Below are positions 29,196 to 38,552 of a stretch of DNA of 64,000 nucleotides, one piece after another. Numbering within the stretch: position 1 is the first letter of the stretch; each line of letters starts with the position of its first letter. This DNA comes from Sorlinia euscelidii (GTDB lineage: Bacteria; Pseudomonadota; Alphaproteobacteria; Acetobacterales; Acetobacteraceae): assembly GCF_036452155.1 (NCBI RefSeq), contig NZ_JAWJZY010000003.1; one strand, 5' to 3'. The position numbers and the translations under genes are program-made. The notes beneath the pieces were generated by a model, which worked only from the letters and a program-made list of their open reading frames with translations, was not told the origin of the DNA and did not search any database.

Positions 29196-29662
29196 ATGAC
29201 TGACGCTCGCCCGCGCCCGAACCCGCGCCCCGCCCCCAGAAAACCGGCAGAGATTACGCCCGGTTTCTGCGCTTCGCCGTCGTCGGATCTTTCGGATTTC
29301 TGTGGGATACCGGCACTGTCTATCTTTTACGGCCGTTCATCGGGCTGACATGCGCGCTGTTGGCCGGGTTTTTTGTGGCCTGCTCCATCAACTGGTTTGT
29401 CAATCGCATCTGGACTTACGGCCATATCTCTCATGGCGGACACGTGCTTACGCAGTGGATGCGCTTTCTCAGCGCCAATAGTCTCGGATTTGTCCTTAAT
29501 CGTGGTGCGGCACTCATCCTGAGCTTTAGCCTTCCCTTCTGTGAAAAAAATCCGGTTATTCCGGTGGCGGTCGGTGCGATTATCGGGCTTGCGGCCAATT
29601 TCAATCTTTCAGATCGGCTTGTATTTCGTGCAGATCGCGCCAAATCAGGCAAGGGCGTCTAA
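29196..29662 (+). pseudogene. GtrA-like membrane protein, one frameshift
   Basis: Small four-helix membrane protein of the GtrA/DPMS group, which helps flip polyprenyl-linked sugars. The ATG at 29196 (GGAAAG upstream) opens a frame reading MTDARPRPNPRPAPRKP. The conserved part RFLRFAVVGSFGFLWDTGTVYL through INWFVNRIWTYG lies one frame back and has no start codon of its own before the conserved region. One more C in the five-C run 29233-29237 joins them into about 155 residues. This is the fifth such break in this stretch. It follows pnuC by 34 bp. Confidence 0.8.
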
Positions 29663-29796
29663 CCGCCCCGTTTTTACTGAGACCTGCTCACTCCGACGCA
29701 TGTCAGCAGGATTTTCTCCCTTATCCATTTTCTTTACAGGATATTTGTAATAGGGAGAGGCCTCACACTTCTTGTTTGACAGCGTCCCGAGAGACC

Positions 29797-32451
29797 ATGA
29801 CGATCAAAGCCCTGAACAATACGACTGCCGAGCTCCGCGCCACCTTTTTGAATTACTTCAAATCCTGCGGGCATGAAGTCATTCCCTCCGCATCGCTGAT
29901 CCCGCAGAATGACCCGAGTCTGATGTTCACCAATGCGGGGATGGTGCCCTTCAAGAATGTGTTTCTCGGGCAGGAAACCCGGCCCTATCAGCGCGCGGCA
30001 ACGGCACAGAAAGTCGTGCGGGCGGGCGGGAAGCATAATGACCTCGATAATGTTGGTTACACGGCGCGCCATCTGACATTTTTCGAGATGATGGGCAATT
30101 TCTCTTTCGGCGATTATTTCAAGGCCGAAGCCATCGAATTCGCCTGGACGCTCCTCACCAAAGGCTTCGCCCTCCCGAAGGAAAAGCTCCTCGCCACCGT
30201 TTATGCGGAGGATGAGGAGGCAGCGTCACTCTGGCGGCGCATTGCCGGGCTGCGTGATGACAGGATCATCCGCATCGGGACGAATGATAATTTCTGGCGC
30301 ATGGGGGATACAGGGCCATGCGGCCCGTGTTCAGAGATATTTTATGATCACGGGCCCGATGTCTGGGGTGGCCCGCCCGGCAGCCCGGAAGAGGATGGGG
30401 ACCGTTTCGTTGAAATCTGGAACCTCGTCTTCATGCAGTTTTTTGAAGGTGAAGACGGCACGCGGACATCATTACCCCGCCCCTCCATCGATACGGGTAT
30501 GGGGCTGGAGCGCTTCGCCGCCGTCATGCAGGGCAAGCAGAATGTCTGGGAGACGGACCTCCTTTATGGTCTGGTCGAGGCAACCGCTGCGCTGACTCGC
30601 ACGGACACGGCCGGGTCGATGCTACCCAGCCAGCGCGTTGTTGCCGACCATCTGCGCTCCTCCGCTTTTCTGATTTCCGACGGTGTGCTGCCGGCGCGTG
30701 ACGGGCGCGGCTATGTGCTGCGCCGCATCATGCGCCGCGCCATGCGCCACCTGAAACGGTTGGGCGCGACGGAACCAATGTTCTACCGCCTCGTGCCGAA
30801 CCTCGTCTCCGAAATGGGGGCAGCCTACCCGAAGCTGCGCAGTTACGAAGCCCTGATTACAGAGACAATGCGTGGTGAGGAGGAGCGCTTCATTGCCCTC
30901 CTGGATCGCGGCATGGCGTTGCTGGATCAGGAACTCGACAAGCTCGGCGCTGGCGCTGTGCTGCCGGGGGACGTGGCTTTCAAACTTTACGATACTTACG
31001 GATTTCCGCTCGATCTCACGCAGGATGCTTTGCGGGAGCGCCATGTTGAAGTCGATGTGGCAGGGTTTGAGACGGCCATGCAATCCCAACGCGCCCGCGC
31101 CCGCGCGGCCTGGACGGGGTCAGGCGATGAGGCGACGGATTCCATCTGGTTTGATGCGTTGGAGAAGTTTGGTCCGACGGACTTTGCCGGGTATGATTCC
31201 GAGAAAAGCGAAGCGACCATCCAGATGATCGTCAAGGGCGGCGAGATTGCGACGGAAGCCGTCCCCGGAGACGAGATCGCCATCATCCTTGACCGCACGG
31301 TTTTTTATGGGGAGAGCGGCGGGCAGGCGGGTGATCATGGGCATCTCTCCGCCTCAGGGATCAATATTGAGATCACAGAGACACAGCGGCGTAATCATGA
31401 TCTGATCGTGCATTACGGTAAGGTCAGGCAGGGGCCGGTCAGGGTCGGTGCTTCCGTCACGGCGGAGATTAATGGGGACAGGCGTCGTGACACGCGGGCG
31501 CACCATTCGGCGACGCACTTGCTGCATGAAGCGCTACGCCGCAAACTGGGCGCCCATGTGACGCAGAAAGGCAGCCTCAATGACCCGGATCGCCTGCGCT
31601 TCGACTTCTCCCATCCACAAGCCATGACGTCAGAGGAGTTGCGGGCGGTTGAGCAGGATGTGAATGCGATGATCCGGGCCAGCCACCCCGTCCTGACGCG
31701 GGAAATGACACCGGAGAGCGCGCAGAACGAGGGCGCAATGGCGCTTTTCGGTGAGAAATATGGTGATAAGGTGCGCGTCGTCTCCATGGGCGCTGCGGAA
31801 TCGGATCGAAACGCCTACTCCATTGAGCTTTGTGGCGGCACCCACGTGCACAATACGGGTGAGATCGGCGTTTTCCGCATTCTCAGCGAGTCCGGCGTTG
31901 CGGCCGGGGTGCGACGGATTGAAGCTGTGTGCGGCCGCAAGGCGGAGGAACTCGCACGGCAGACCGAGCAGAGTTTGAAAGACATTGCCGCCCTCCTCCG
32001 CGTCCCTGTCGCGGATGCCAAAGCGCGCGTGCAAAGTCTGTTGGATGAGCGGAAAGCGCTTGAGAAGAAACTGGCGGACCTTCAGGTCAAGATGGCCTCC
32101 GCCACCTCGGCGGCTGATCAGGAGATCATCGGCAAGATCACCTTCATCCCGCGCTTCATCGAGAACCTCCCCGCGCGTGAATTGCGGAACGCGGCTGAAA
32201 ATGCTGTTAAAAAGCAGCAGAACACCGTGATTGCCGCTTTATCTGACGCGGACGGTAAAGGTAGCGTCGTGATCGGCGTCACGCCGGATCTGACGGACAA
32301 ACTCGACGCGGTCAGCCTCGTCCGGGCAGCAGGTGAAGTCATGGGGGGTAAAGGCGGTGGTGGCAGTAAAACCCTTGCCCAGGCGGGTGGGCCGCACCCT
32401 GAGAAGGACAAGGTTTTTGCGAAAATGCGGGAAATTCTTGCGCAAATATGA
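29797..32451 (+). CDS. alaS: Alanyl-tRNA synthetase
   Basis: Class II aminoacyl-tRNA synthetase, 884 residues, normal length. Motif 1 region LMFTNAGMVPFKNVFLG; motif 2 around KHNDLDNVGYTARHLTFFEMMGNFSFGDYFK; motif 3 in DTGMGLERFAAVMQGK. The editing domain carries the zinc ligands HHSATHLLHEAL and CGGTHVHNTGEIG. The C-Ala domain has GKGGGGSKTLAQAGG. ATG 29797 gives the family start MTIKALNNTTAELR; an in-frame TTG 21 bp upstream is unlikely. Confidence 0.97.
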   Translation: MTIKALNNTTAELRATFLNYFKSCGHEVIPSASLIPQNDPSLMFTNAGMVPFKNVFLGQETRPYQRAATAQKVVRAGGKHNDLDNVGYTARHLTFFEMMGNFSFGDYFKAEAIEFAWTLLTKGFALPKEKLLATVYAEDEEAASLWRRIAGLRDDRIIRIGTNDNFWRMGDTGPCGPCSEIFYDHGPDVWGGPPGSPEEDGDRFVEIWNLVFMQFFEGEDGTRTSLPRPSIDTGMGLERFAAVMQGKQNVWETDLLYGLVEATAALTRTDTAGSMLPSQRVVADHLRSSAFLISDGVLPARDGRGYVLRRIMRRAMRHLKRLGATEPMFYRLVPNLVSEMGAAYPKLRSYEALITETMRGEEERFIALLDRGMALLDQELDKLGAGAVLPGDVAFKLYDTYGFPLDLTQDALRERHVEVDVAGFETAMQSQRARARAAWTGSGDEATDSIWFDALEKFGPTDFAGYDSEKSEATIQMIVKGGEIATEAVPGDEIAIILDRTVFYGESGGQAGDHGHLSASGINIEITETQRRNHDLIVHYGKVRQGPVRVGASVTAEINGDRRRDTRAHHSATHLLHEALRRKLGAHVTQKGSLNDPDRLRFDFSHPQAMTSEELRAVEQDVNAMIRASHPVLTREMTPESAQNEGAMALFGEKYGDKVRVVSMGAAESDRNAYSIELCGGTHVHNTGEIGVFRILSESGVAAGVRRIEAVCGRKAEELARQTEQSLKDIAALLRVPVADAKARVQSLLDERKALEKKLADLQVKMASATSAADQEIIGKITFIPRFIENLPARELRNAAENAVKKQQNTVIAALSDADGKGSVVIGVTPDLTDKLDAVSLVRAAGEVMGGKGGGGSKTLAQAGGPHPEKDKVFAKMREILAQI

Positions 32452-32583
32452 CCGCTTCGTGACAAAGTTTTTCCGTGGCGGTTTGCGGTGGACAAAGGAA
32501 CGGGTGGCCTGCATCGTTGTTTGAAAAAAATCTTACAACTGCGCGGGCCGATAAGCCATCGCGCGAGAGCAAAGAGCGCCTGA

Positions 32584-33255
32584 ATGAAGCCAGAAATCAA
32601 AAACAGCCTTATCCGCCTTCTTGAGGGCGTTCAGCTTTTCGACGAGACTGTCTATAAAGAGCATAAGGCGTTATTTGAGACCCTCGCGGAGTCGCAATCC
32701 CCCTCGACGCTGTTCATCACCTGCTCAGACAGCCGTATCAACCCCAATCTCATCACCCAGACCCTACCAGGGGACCTCTTCATCGTCCGCAATGTCGGTA
32801 ATATCGTGCCGCCTCACGGAGAGATGATGGGGGGCGTTTCCTCCGCCGTCGAATATGCCGTTATGGCCCTGAAAGTAAAACATATTGTAGTCTGCGGCCA
32901 TTCAAATTGCGGCGCGATGACGGCATTGTGTGACCTCAGCTCCCCCAAATTTGATGAGATGCCGACAATCCGTCGCTGGCTGCAAAATGCCGAAGCGGCG
33001 CGCGCCGCGGTCACAGGTCTCAAAGCGCAGGATGCCGGCCCCGCCACGGTAAGGGAGCTTGCCGAACAGAATGTTCTGCTGCAACTTGCCCATCTCAGGA
33101 CGCATCCCGCCGTCGTGCGGGCGCTGTCTCTCGGGGAGGCAACGTTACAGGGATGGTTCTACGATATTGGTTCGGGCCAGGTCATCATACTCGATGAACA
33201 AACGAGAAAAACGCGTCCGGTCAAAGAGTTGCTGGACGATCTTAAGGCTAAATAA
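32584..33255 (+). CDS. Beta-class carbonic anhydrase
   Basis: Zinc enzyme interconverting CO2 and bicarbonate in the cytoplasm, 223 residues. Zinc ligands Cys47, His106 and Cys109 are in FITCSDSRINP and VVCGHSNCGAM. The Asp49-Arg51 catalytic dyad is present. VRNVGNIVPPHG is the usual substrate-pocket segment. Length and motifs match the bacterial Can type. The coding end overlaps by 62 bp the likely start of the exported EEP-fold gene. Confidence 0.95.
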   Translation: MKPEIKNSLIRLLEGVQLFDETVYKEHKALFETLAESQSPSTLFITCSDSRINPNLITQTLPGDLFIVRNVGNIVPPHGEMMGGVSSAVEYAVMALKVKHIVVCGHSNCGAMTALCDLSSPKFDEMPTIRRWLQNAEAARAAVTGLKAQDAGPATVRELAEQNVLLQLAHLRTHPAVVRALSLGEATLQGWFYDIGSGQVIILDEQTRKTRPVKELLDDLKAK

Positions 33256-34141
33256 CAACGGCATCGCGCTGGCCTTACTGGCTCTGGCCGTCACGACACC
33301 TGTGCGGGCGGCGCGCATCAAATTGGCCACCTGGAATATGGAATGGCTTTCGCACCGCCCACTTAGCGACCCGTCTCTTCCCTTTGACCGACCGGATCGC
33401 GGCCCTGAGGATTACCGCCTCATCGCCCTTACCCTCGAAAAACTTGCCCCGGATATCATCGCTTTACAGGAGGTTGATGGCGCAAACGCCTTAACCGGAT
33501 TATTCAAGGACGGGGCCTATCAGTTTTTCATGACGCCCACCCCCATTGCGCAACGGGTAGTTGTGGCCGTGCGGCGGGGCTATGACGTCACCCTCAACCC
33601 GGCCCTCATGGCACTCAATGTCAGTCCGAAAGGCCACCATCCTTTGCGGGAGGGTCTCGATCTCACAATTGCCATTGGGAAGCAGCATCTTCGCATTTTG
33701 GCGCTGCACCTCAAAACAGGGTGTTGGGAGCAGCCCCTCAATCAACGCCTCCATGCCTGCCCGCTTCTCTATCGGCAATTATCGATCGTCGCGAATTGGG
33801 TGGCGGCCCGGCAAAGTGAGGGCGTTCCATTTATTCTGATTGGCGATTTCAATCGACGCTTTACCGATCAAGATCCTGCTTTTAAATTATTATCGCGTGA
33901 TGCAAAGCTCACGCTTGCGACAGAAGGTCTGGCAAGCCCCTGTCACGGCGGAGAATATTTTATCGATCATATTATCCTGGGGGCCATGGGACGCGCGGCA
34001 TTCGGCAATCATTCCTTACGGGTAATGACATCTATGCAGAAATTCGATGGAGTTGAGCCGTCCGACCATTGTCCCGTTTCCGTCGAGATCGAACTCAACG
34101 CCGTGGCGGGTGCGTCACCAACGCGGAATGCGGCGGGGTAA
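33194..34141 (+). CDS. Exported endonuclease/exonuclease/phosphatase-fold protein
   Basis: About 315 residues. After an N-terminal basic stretch and hydrophobic helix (GIALALLALAVTTPVRAA) the EEP fold begins: KLATWNMEWL (metal Asn), IIALQEVDG (metal Glu), LALHLKTGCW, ILIGDFNRRF (Asp-Asn pair) and EPSDHCPVSVEI (final Asp-His). All catalytic positions appear intact, so it should cut phosphodiester or phosphomonoester bonds, probably in the periplasm or outside. ATG 33194 is the last usable start before the signal segment and lies inside the carbonic anhydrase gene in another frame, which implies coupled expression. Target unknown. Confidence 0.82.
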   Translation: MNKREKRVRSKSCWTILRLNNNGIALALLALAVTTPVRAARIKLATWNMEWLSHRPLSDPSLPFDRPDRGPEDYRLIALTLEKLAPDIIALQEVDGANALTGLFKDGAYQFFMTPTPIAQRVVVAVRRGYDVTLNPALMALNVSPKGHHPLREGLDLTIAIGKQHLRILALHLKTGCWEQPLNQRLHACPLLYRQLSIVANWVAARQSEGVPFILIGDFNRRFTDQDPAFKLLSRDAKLTLATEGLASPCHGGEYFIDHIILGAMGRAAFGNHSLRVMTSMQKFDGVEPSDHCPVSVEIELNAVAGASPTRNAAG

Positions 34142-34212
34142 TCTGTCTTGCAACAAAGTTAAAGGGCTGAAATACTGGGCACGTTGTTCAAAATCGATTT
34201 GAGGCGCATGAG

Positions 34213-34530
34213 ATGAAACGCTCGATCCGCATCGCGGATGATAATAAGGTTGTCATCACGGGTAACCGGTTGAAGGATGGGCGTATTGTATGGCTTGCGG
34301 CTTCCGGCCAATGGTCAAATTCCATTTATGACGCCCAGCAGCTTGATTCAGACGTGTTTCAAACCTATCTCGATGACGCATCCAAACGTGCGGCCGGGGA
34401 TGGCATCATTGATGTTTATGAAGTGCCCGTTACGCCGGGGCACCCGCCCTCACCCATCAGCATGCGCGAGAGGATCCGGGCATTCGGCCCAACCACGCAC
34501 CCACAATTTGCAGTAAAATCAACACCATGA
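34213..34530 (+). CDS. DUF2849 protein of the sulfite reductase operon
   Basis: 105 residues starting MKRSIRIADDNKVVITGNRLKDGRIVWLA. DUF2849 proteins are small and occur in alphaproteobacteria directly before a CysI-type reductase, as here. No catalytic motif is visible, and a role in assembling or regulating sulfite reductase is inference. Its stop codon overlaps the start of the reductase by 4 bp (ATGA). Confidence 0.82.
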   Translation: MKRSIRIADDNKVVITGNRLKDGRIVWLAASGQWSNSIYDAQQLDSDVFQTYLDDASKRAAGDGIIDVYEVPVTPGHPPSPISMRERIRAFGPTTHPQFAVKSTP

Positions 34531-36203
34531 GTTCTAGAAGCCCGATCGGCCACTATCAGTATGAAGAGATTGACCGTGCATTTCTCAAAGCGCGCGTCGA
34601 TGAGTTCGCCGAGCAGGTTGAACGTCGTCTATCCGGTAAATTGACGGAAGACGAATTCAAGCCGCTACGCCTCATGAACGGGCTTTATCTGCAGTTGCAC
34701 GCTTACATGCTGCGTGTCGCCATTCCCTACGGGGTTCTGGATAGTCGCCAGATGCGGCAATTTGCGCACATCGCCAAACATTATGATCGCGGTTACGGTC
34801 ACCTCACAACACGTCAAAATATCCAATTTAATTGGATATCGCTTGAGCAGACGCCGGAAATATTGCGTCAACTGGCACAGGTGGACATGCACGCCATTCA
34901 GACAAGTGGCAATTGCATCCGTAACGTTACCAGCGACCATTTTGCAGGCGCGGCGCATGATGAGCTTTTTGACCCGCGCGTCCATGCGGAAATCCTGCGT
35001 CAATGGTCAACCCTGCATCCTGAATTCTCCTTCCTGCCCCGTAAATTCAAAATTGCGATCACGGGTAGCGTTGAGGACCGGGTCGCGGCGCGTTTCCACG
35101 ATATTGGTATTCTGGCCCGGCAATCTGAAAAAGGGCCGGTCTTCCGCATCTTCGTCGGCGGGGGCCTCGGCCGCACGCCTCTGGTGGGGAAGGAATTATT
35201 TGATGATGTGGCGGAATGGGACCTCCTCAAAACGGTGGAGGCTGTTCTACGCGTTTATAACGCCCATGGCCGGCGCGATAATATCTATAAAGCCCGCCTG
35301 AAGATATTGCTGCAACATCTTGGTATTGAAGAATTTCGTCGTCAGGTGGCGGAAGAAATCCAGATAATGGATGACCGGCATTATGCGCTGCGTCCTGAAA
35401 TTGTGGACAAGATCAAAGCGCGCTTCGCGGTCCCGACCCTGACAGAGACGGATACGGCGGCGGCCGACATCTCTGCCCACCGTCAGCAGGATAAGAATTT
35501 CGATCTATGGATGGCGAGCAACGTCACCCGACATAAAAACGATGCTTATGCGGTGGTGACGATCTCCGTTAAATCGCCCGGAGAAATCCCCGGCGATCTG
35601 ACGAGTGGTCAGATGGCACGCATCGCCGCATTGGCGGATGAGATGAGCTTCGGTGAAATTCGCGTTTCCCACCTGCAAAATCTCGTTTTCGGGCATGTTG
35701 CGCGGAAAAATCTTTTCCGCCTCTGGTCGGCCTTGCAGGAGATCGGTCTTGGTGGCGCGGCGAATAATCTCATTGGCGACATTATCGCCTGCCCCGGACT
35801 TGATTATTGCGCTTTGGCCAATGCCCGTTCCATCCCGATCGCGCAGAAACTCAGCCAACGCTTTGCAAGTTTCGCCCTACAGAAGGCGATCGGACCGATT
35901 TCAATCAATATTTCCGGATGCATCAATGCGTGCGGGCATCACCATGTCGGGAATATCGGCCTGCTCGGCGTCGATAAACGCGGTGAGGAGTTTTTCCAGA
36001 TCACTTTGGGCGGACGCGCTGGTGAGGATGGCAAAGTCGGGTCCATCCTCGGTGCCGCTCTAAAAGAGGATGAGATGGTCGATGCGATTGCGCGGATCAT
36101 TGATCGTTTTCTTGAGCTTCGCGCGCAGGATGAGAGTTTCCTGGCGACTTTAGACCGTCTCGGCGAATTACCCTTCAAGGAAGCTGCATATGAAACGGTT
36201 TGA
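34527..36203 (+). CDS. cysI: Ferredoxin/NADPH-type sulfite (nitrite) reductase, CysI-like
   Basis: 558-residue siroheme/[4Fe-4S] reductase carrying out six-electron reduction of sulfite to sulfide for cysteine synthesis. Two ferrodoxin-like half domains are seen: GHLTTRQNIQFNWISLEQ and TSGNCIRNVTSDHFAG in the first, EIRVSHLQNLVFGHV in the second. Cluster ligands are C-x5-C in ACPGLDYCALA and C-x3-C in SGCINACGHHHVGNIGLLG. Flanked by DUF2849 (4 bp overlap) and DUF934 (14 bp overlap), the standard alphaproteobacterial assimilatory arrangement, which favours sulfite over nitrite. No flavoprotein subunit gene is adjacent. Confidence 0.93.
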   Translation: MSSRSPIGHYQYEEIDRAFLKARVDEFAEQVERRLSGKLTEDEFKPLRLMNGLYLQLHAYMLRVAIPYGVLDSRQMRQFAHIAKHYDRGYGHLTTRQNIQFNWISLEQTPEILRQLAQVDMHAIQTSGNCIRNVTSDHFAGAAHDELFDPRVHAEILRQWSTLHPEFSFLPRKFKIAITGSVEDRVAARFHDIGILARQSEKGPVFRIFVGGGLGRTPLVGKELFDDVAEWDLLKTVEAVLRVYNAHGRRDNIYKARLKILLQHLGIEEFRRQVAEEIQIMDDRHYALRPEIVDKIKARFAVPTLTETDTAAADISAHRQQDKNFDLWMASNVTRHKNDAYAVVTISVKSPGEIPGDLTSGQMARIAALADEMSFGEIRVSHLQNLVFGHVARKNLFRLWSALQEIGLGGAANNLIGDIIACPGLDYCALANARSIPIAQKLSQRFASFALQKAIGPISINISGCINACGHHHVGNIGLLGVDKRGEEFFQITLGGRAGEDGKVGSILGAALKEDEMVDAIARIIDRFLELRAQDESFLATLDRLGELPFKEAAYETV

Positions 36204-36609
36204 CCTTAAAAGCTGCGTTTCATCACCCATGTCGCCCGATAGCGCTGCCGTGACGCTGCCTGAGGCGACGGGGGCCGCGACCTCCATCCGCTTGAACGTT
36301 GATGACGATATTGCGGATTTGAAGCCTTTTTTACCGCATCTACAAAGCGTTATCCTCGTTTTCCCGAGCTTTCGGGACGGACGCGCCTTCACCCAGGCAC
36401 GCGCTTTACGGGAAAAGTTGAAGTTTGCTGGAGAGATTTTGGCGGAGGGCCACCCGCTTCCAGATCAAATCGACTTCATGCGGCGCTGCGGTTTCGATGC
36501 GGTTCTGCTTGAGGATGATGCGGCCTGCACGGCGTGGGCCGCCCATAAGACGCATTTCCCGCAAAATTATCAGAACCGCTTTTTCCCGTCAGAGTCACCT
36601 CAGGGCTAA
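36190..36609 (+). CDS. DUF934 protein of the sulfite reductase operon
   Basis: 139 residues. The family hallmark is the block ILVFPSFRDGRAFTQARALREKL followed by GEILAEGHPLPDQIDFMRRCGFDAVLL. DUF934 proteins accompany CysI in proteobacteria and are thought to help sulfite reduction; their biochemical role is not established to my knowledge. The gene overlaps cysI by 14 bp with AAGGAAG as ribosome site. The usual cysH neighbour is absent; a kinase gene on the other strand follows. Confidence 0.85.
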   Translation: MKRFDLKSCVSSPMSPDSAAVTLPEATGAATSIRLNVDDDIADLKPFLPHLQSVILVFPSFRDGRAFTQARALREKLKFAGEILAEGHPLPDQIDFMRRCGFDAVLLEDDAACTAWAAHKTHFPQNYQNRFFPSESPQG

Positions 36610-36678
36610 GACGAGATCGCGTCATACGGTACGCAGCTGGATATCATTCCCCTGCTTGCCGCTTGACCAGGGTTTCAA

Positions 36679-38397
36679 TCAAACTTCCGCTCTCTGCTTC
36701 AAGGATCGGGCAACGACCTGGGCGACAAGCGCAAGCGACAATGCACCGGCATCCGGATGGCCGATGCTCCTCTCCCCATGGGTGCGTGATCGACCACGCC
36801 GGGCCTGAAGAAGGCGCGTCGCTTCTGCTTCCCGCTGCGCGGCTTCCGCGCCCTTCTCCCACATGGCGGCAAGATCTTCCTGTGTCTCAGCCGCGAGAGA
36901 CGTCGCCAGAGGGTCAAGCGCATCAACCAGGGTTTTATCGCCCGGCTTCGCCCCGCCCAGACGCATGATGACATCCCTTGCTTCCATGACACCCCGCGCC
37001 ATCTCATGGGCTGTTGCCTGCTTCTCATCACTCAGCTTTGTGCTGAAGGCGTGCAGACCGGCGCCCCAAAGCGACCCTGACGTGCCACCCGCCCGATCCG
37101 CCCAGGCATCGGCGGCAATCGCCAGGACGGTGCGCGCACCCCCGCCAGCCTGCGCCGCCGCGCGCGCCGCTTTGGCGGCCGCGTCAGAGCCGCGCGCCAT
37201 ACCCTGCCCATGATCCCCATCGCCCGTCTGCGCATCAATACGTCCCAACTCGACCTCCGCCGCGGCCAGAGCCTGCGCAATCGCCGTCATGACCCGCGCG
37301 ACGCAGCGCCCGCCCTGCCTGCCTTCTTCCGTCGCGGCGGGGGTCGGCACGGTCGCTTCGGCAGGTTCAGGCGTCAAAGCCTGAAGCCCCGCCCCCTCAA
37401 TGCGTTCACGCGTTAGGGCCGGGCTGATGACGGGGGCGCGCCAGAGCGATTCCAGCTCGGTGTCGAGCCAGGTGAGCGTCAGGGAGCAACCCGCCATGTC
37501 GAGGCTGGTGATAAACTCTCCGACACATGGCGCGACGAGTTTCAGCTCGTGCCGTCTCAGTATCTCGGTGATATGAGTCCAGAGGACGAAAAGCTCCTCA
37601 TATTTCGAGGCGCCCAATCCATTGAGGATGACAGCAACAGATTGCGACCCGTCTGACGGCTTTTCGGCAAGGAGCGCTGCGCAGAGACGTTCCGCGAGCG
37701 CCTGCGCGTCAGGGATCAGCGTTTCCTCCAACCCCTGCTCACCATGCACACCAAGGCCGATGGCCATCTGGCCCGCCTTCACGGTAAAAAGCGGCGCCGT
37801 TTCACCGGGAAGCGTGCATCCTGCGAAGGCCACGCCCAAACTCTGCGTCCGGCGATTGGCTTTCTCCCCGATCGCCATGACCGTATCGAGGTCAAGCCCC
37901 TCTTCCGCCGCAGCACCCATGATTTTAAGGACGGAGAGATCGCCGGCGATGCCACGGCGCTCAACATGACGCGCAACCGGTGCGCTGGCAACGTCGTCGC
38001 TGACCGCCATGAGGCGCGTCGGGATGCCCTCAGCATTCAGCCTCTCCGCCGCGATGCTGAAATTCAGGACGTCGCCCGCGTAATTTCCGTAACCCAATAT
38101 GATGCCGCGCCCTTGATGGGCTGCGCGGGCCGTCCGGATGATGGCCTGCGTTGACGGCGAGGCAAAAACATCCCCAGCGACGGCCGCATCCGCAAAACCC
38201 TTCCCGACATAACCGAGAAACGCAGGATAATGGCCTGATCCGCCTCCAACGACCAACGCAACTTTCGGGTCAGCCGGTGTCTCCCGACGCATGACCCCAT
38301 CCGGGAGAAGGCGCACTATGGGCGCATGGGCGAGGGCAAAACCCTGTAGAGCCGTTTTGGCAAAGCGTGATGCCTCCGCATTGCAGATTTTCGTCAT
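36679..38397 (-). CDS. DhaK-DhaL fused kinase, probable L-erythrulose 1-kinase
   Basis: 572-residue ATP-dependent kinase of the dihydroxyacetone kinase family. The DhaK domain (1-335) has GGGSGHYPAF with His56 and GVHGEQGLEE with His218, the residue that binds the ketose covalently. The DhaL domain (about 370-572) has DAQTGDGDHGQGMARG with the metal-binding Asp cluster and GGTSGSLWGAGL. By family it could phosphorylate dihydroxyacetone. Because it lies beside EryI- and EryH-type isomerases, L-erythrulose is the more specific guess (LerK role). A terminator separates it from the isomerase genes, so it may have its own promoter in the 155 bp gap. Confidence 0.9.
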   Translation of the reverse strand: MTKICNAEASRFAKTALQGFALAHAPIVRLLPDGVMRRETPADPKVALVVGGGSGHYPAFLGYVGKGFADAAVAGDVFASPSTQAIIRTARAAHQGRGIILGYGNYAGDVLNFSIAAERLNAEGIPTRLMAVSDDVASAPVARHVERRGIAGDLSVLKIMGAAAEEGLDLDTVMAIGEKANRRTQSLGVAFAGCTLPGETAPLFTVKAGQMAIGLGVHGEQGLEETLIPDAQALAERLCAALLAEKPSDGSQSVAVILNGLGASKYEELFVLWTHITEILRRHELKLVAPCVGEFITSLDMAGCSLTLTWLDTELESLWRAPVISPALTRERIEGAGLQALTPEPAEATVPTPAATEEGRQGGRCVARVMTAIAQALAAAEVELGRIDAQTGDGDHGQGMARGSDAAAKAARAAAQAGGGARTVLAIAADAWADRAGGTSGSLWGAGLHAFSTKLSDEKQATAHEMARGVMEARDVIMRLGGAKPGDKTLVDALDPLATSLAAETQEDLAAMWEKGAEAAQREAEATRLLQARRGRSRTHGERSIGHPDAGALSLALVAQVVARSLKQRAEV

Positions 38398-38498
38398 GCG
38401 ACCAATATCCCTTCCTCTGACCGACGCGGTCTTAAGATATCATTTCCATCCGGGTTGGCTAACAGCTGTTCGTTATCGTCCGCTGCTTAATTCTGATC

Positions 38499-38525
38499 AA
38501 AAAAAACGGCCCCGAAGGACCGCTT
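38499..38525 (-). terminator. Rho-independent terminator between the eryI-type gene and the kinase
   Basis: On the minus strand CGGTCC / GGGCCG (one wobble pair) closes on a TTCG loop and is followed by eight T residues. It lies 28 bp after the isomerase stop and would end, or partly attenuate, the eryH-eryI transcript before the kinase gene. Confidence 0.85.
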
Positions 38526-38552
38526 TTCTGCATAACGCGTCGGGTACCCGGC

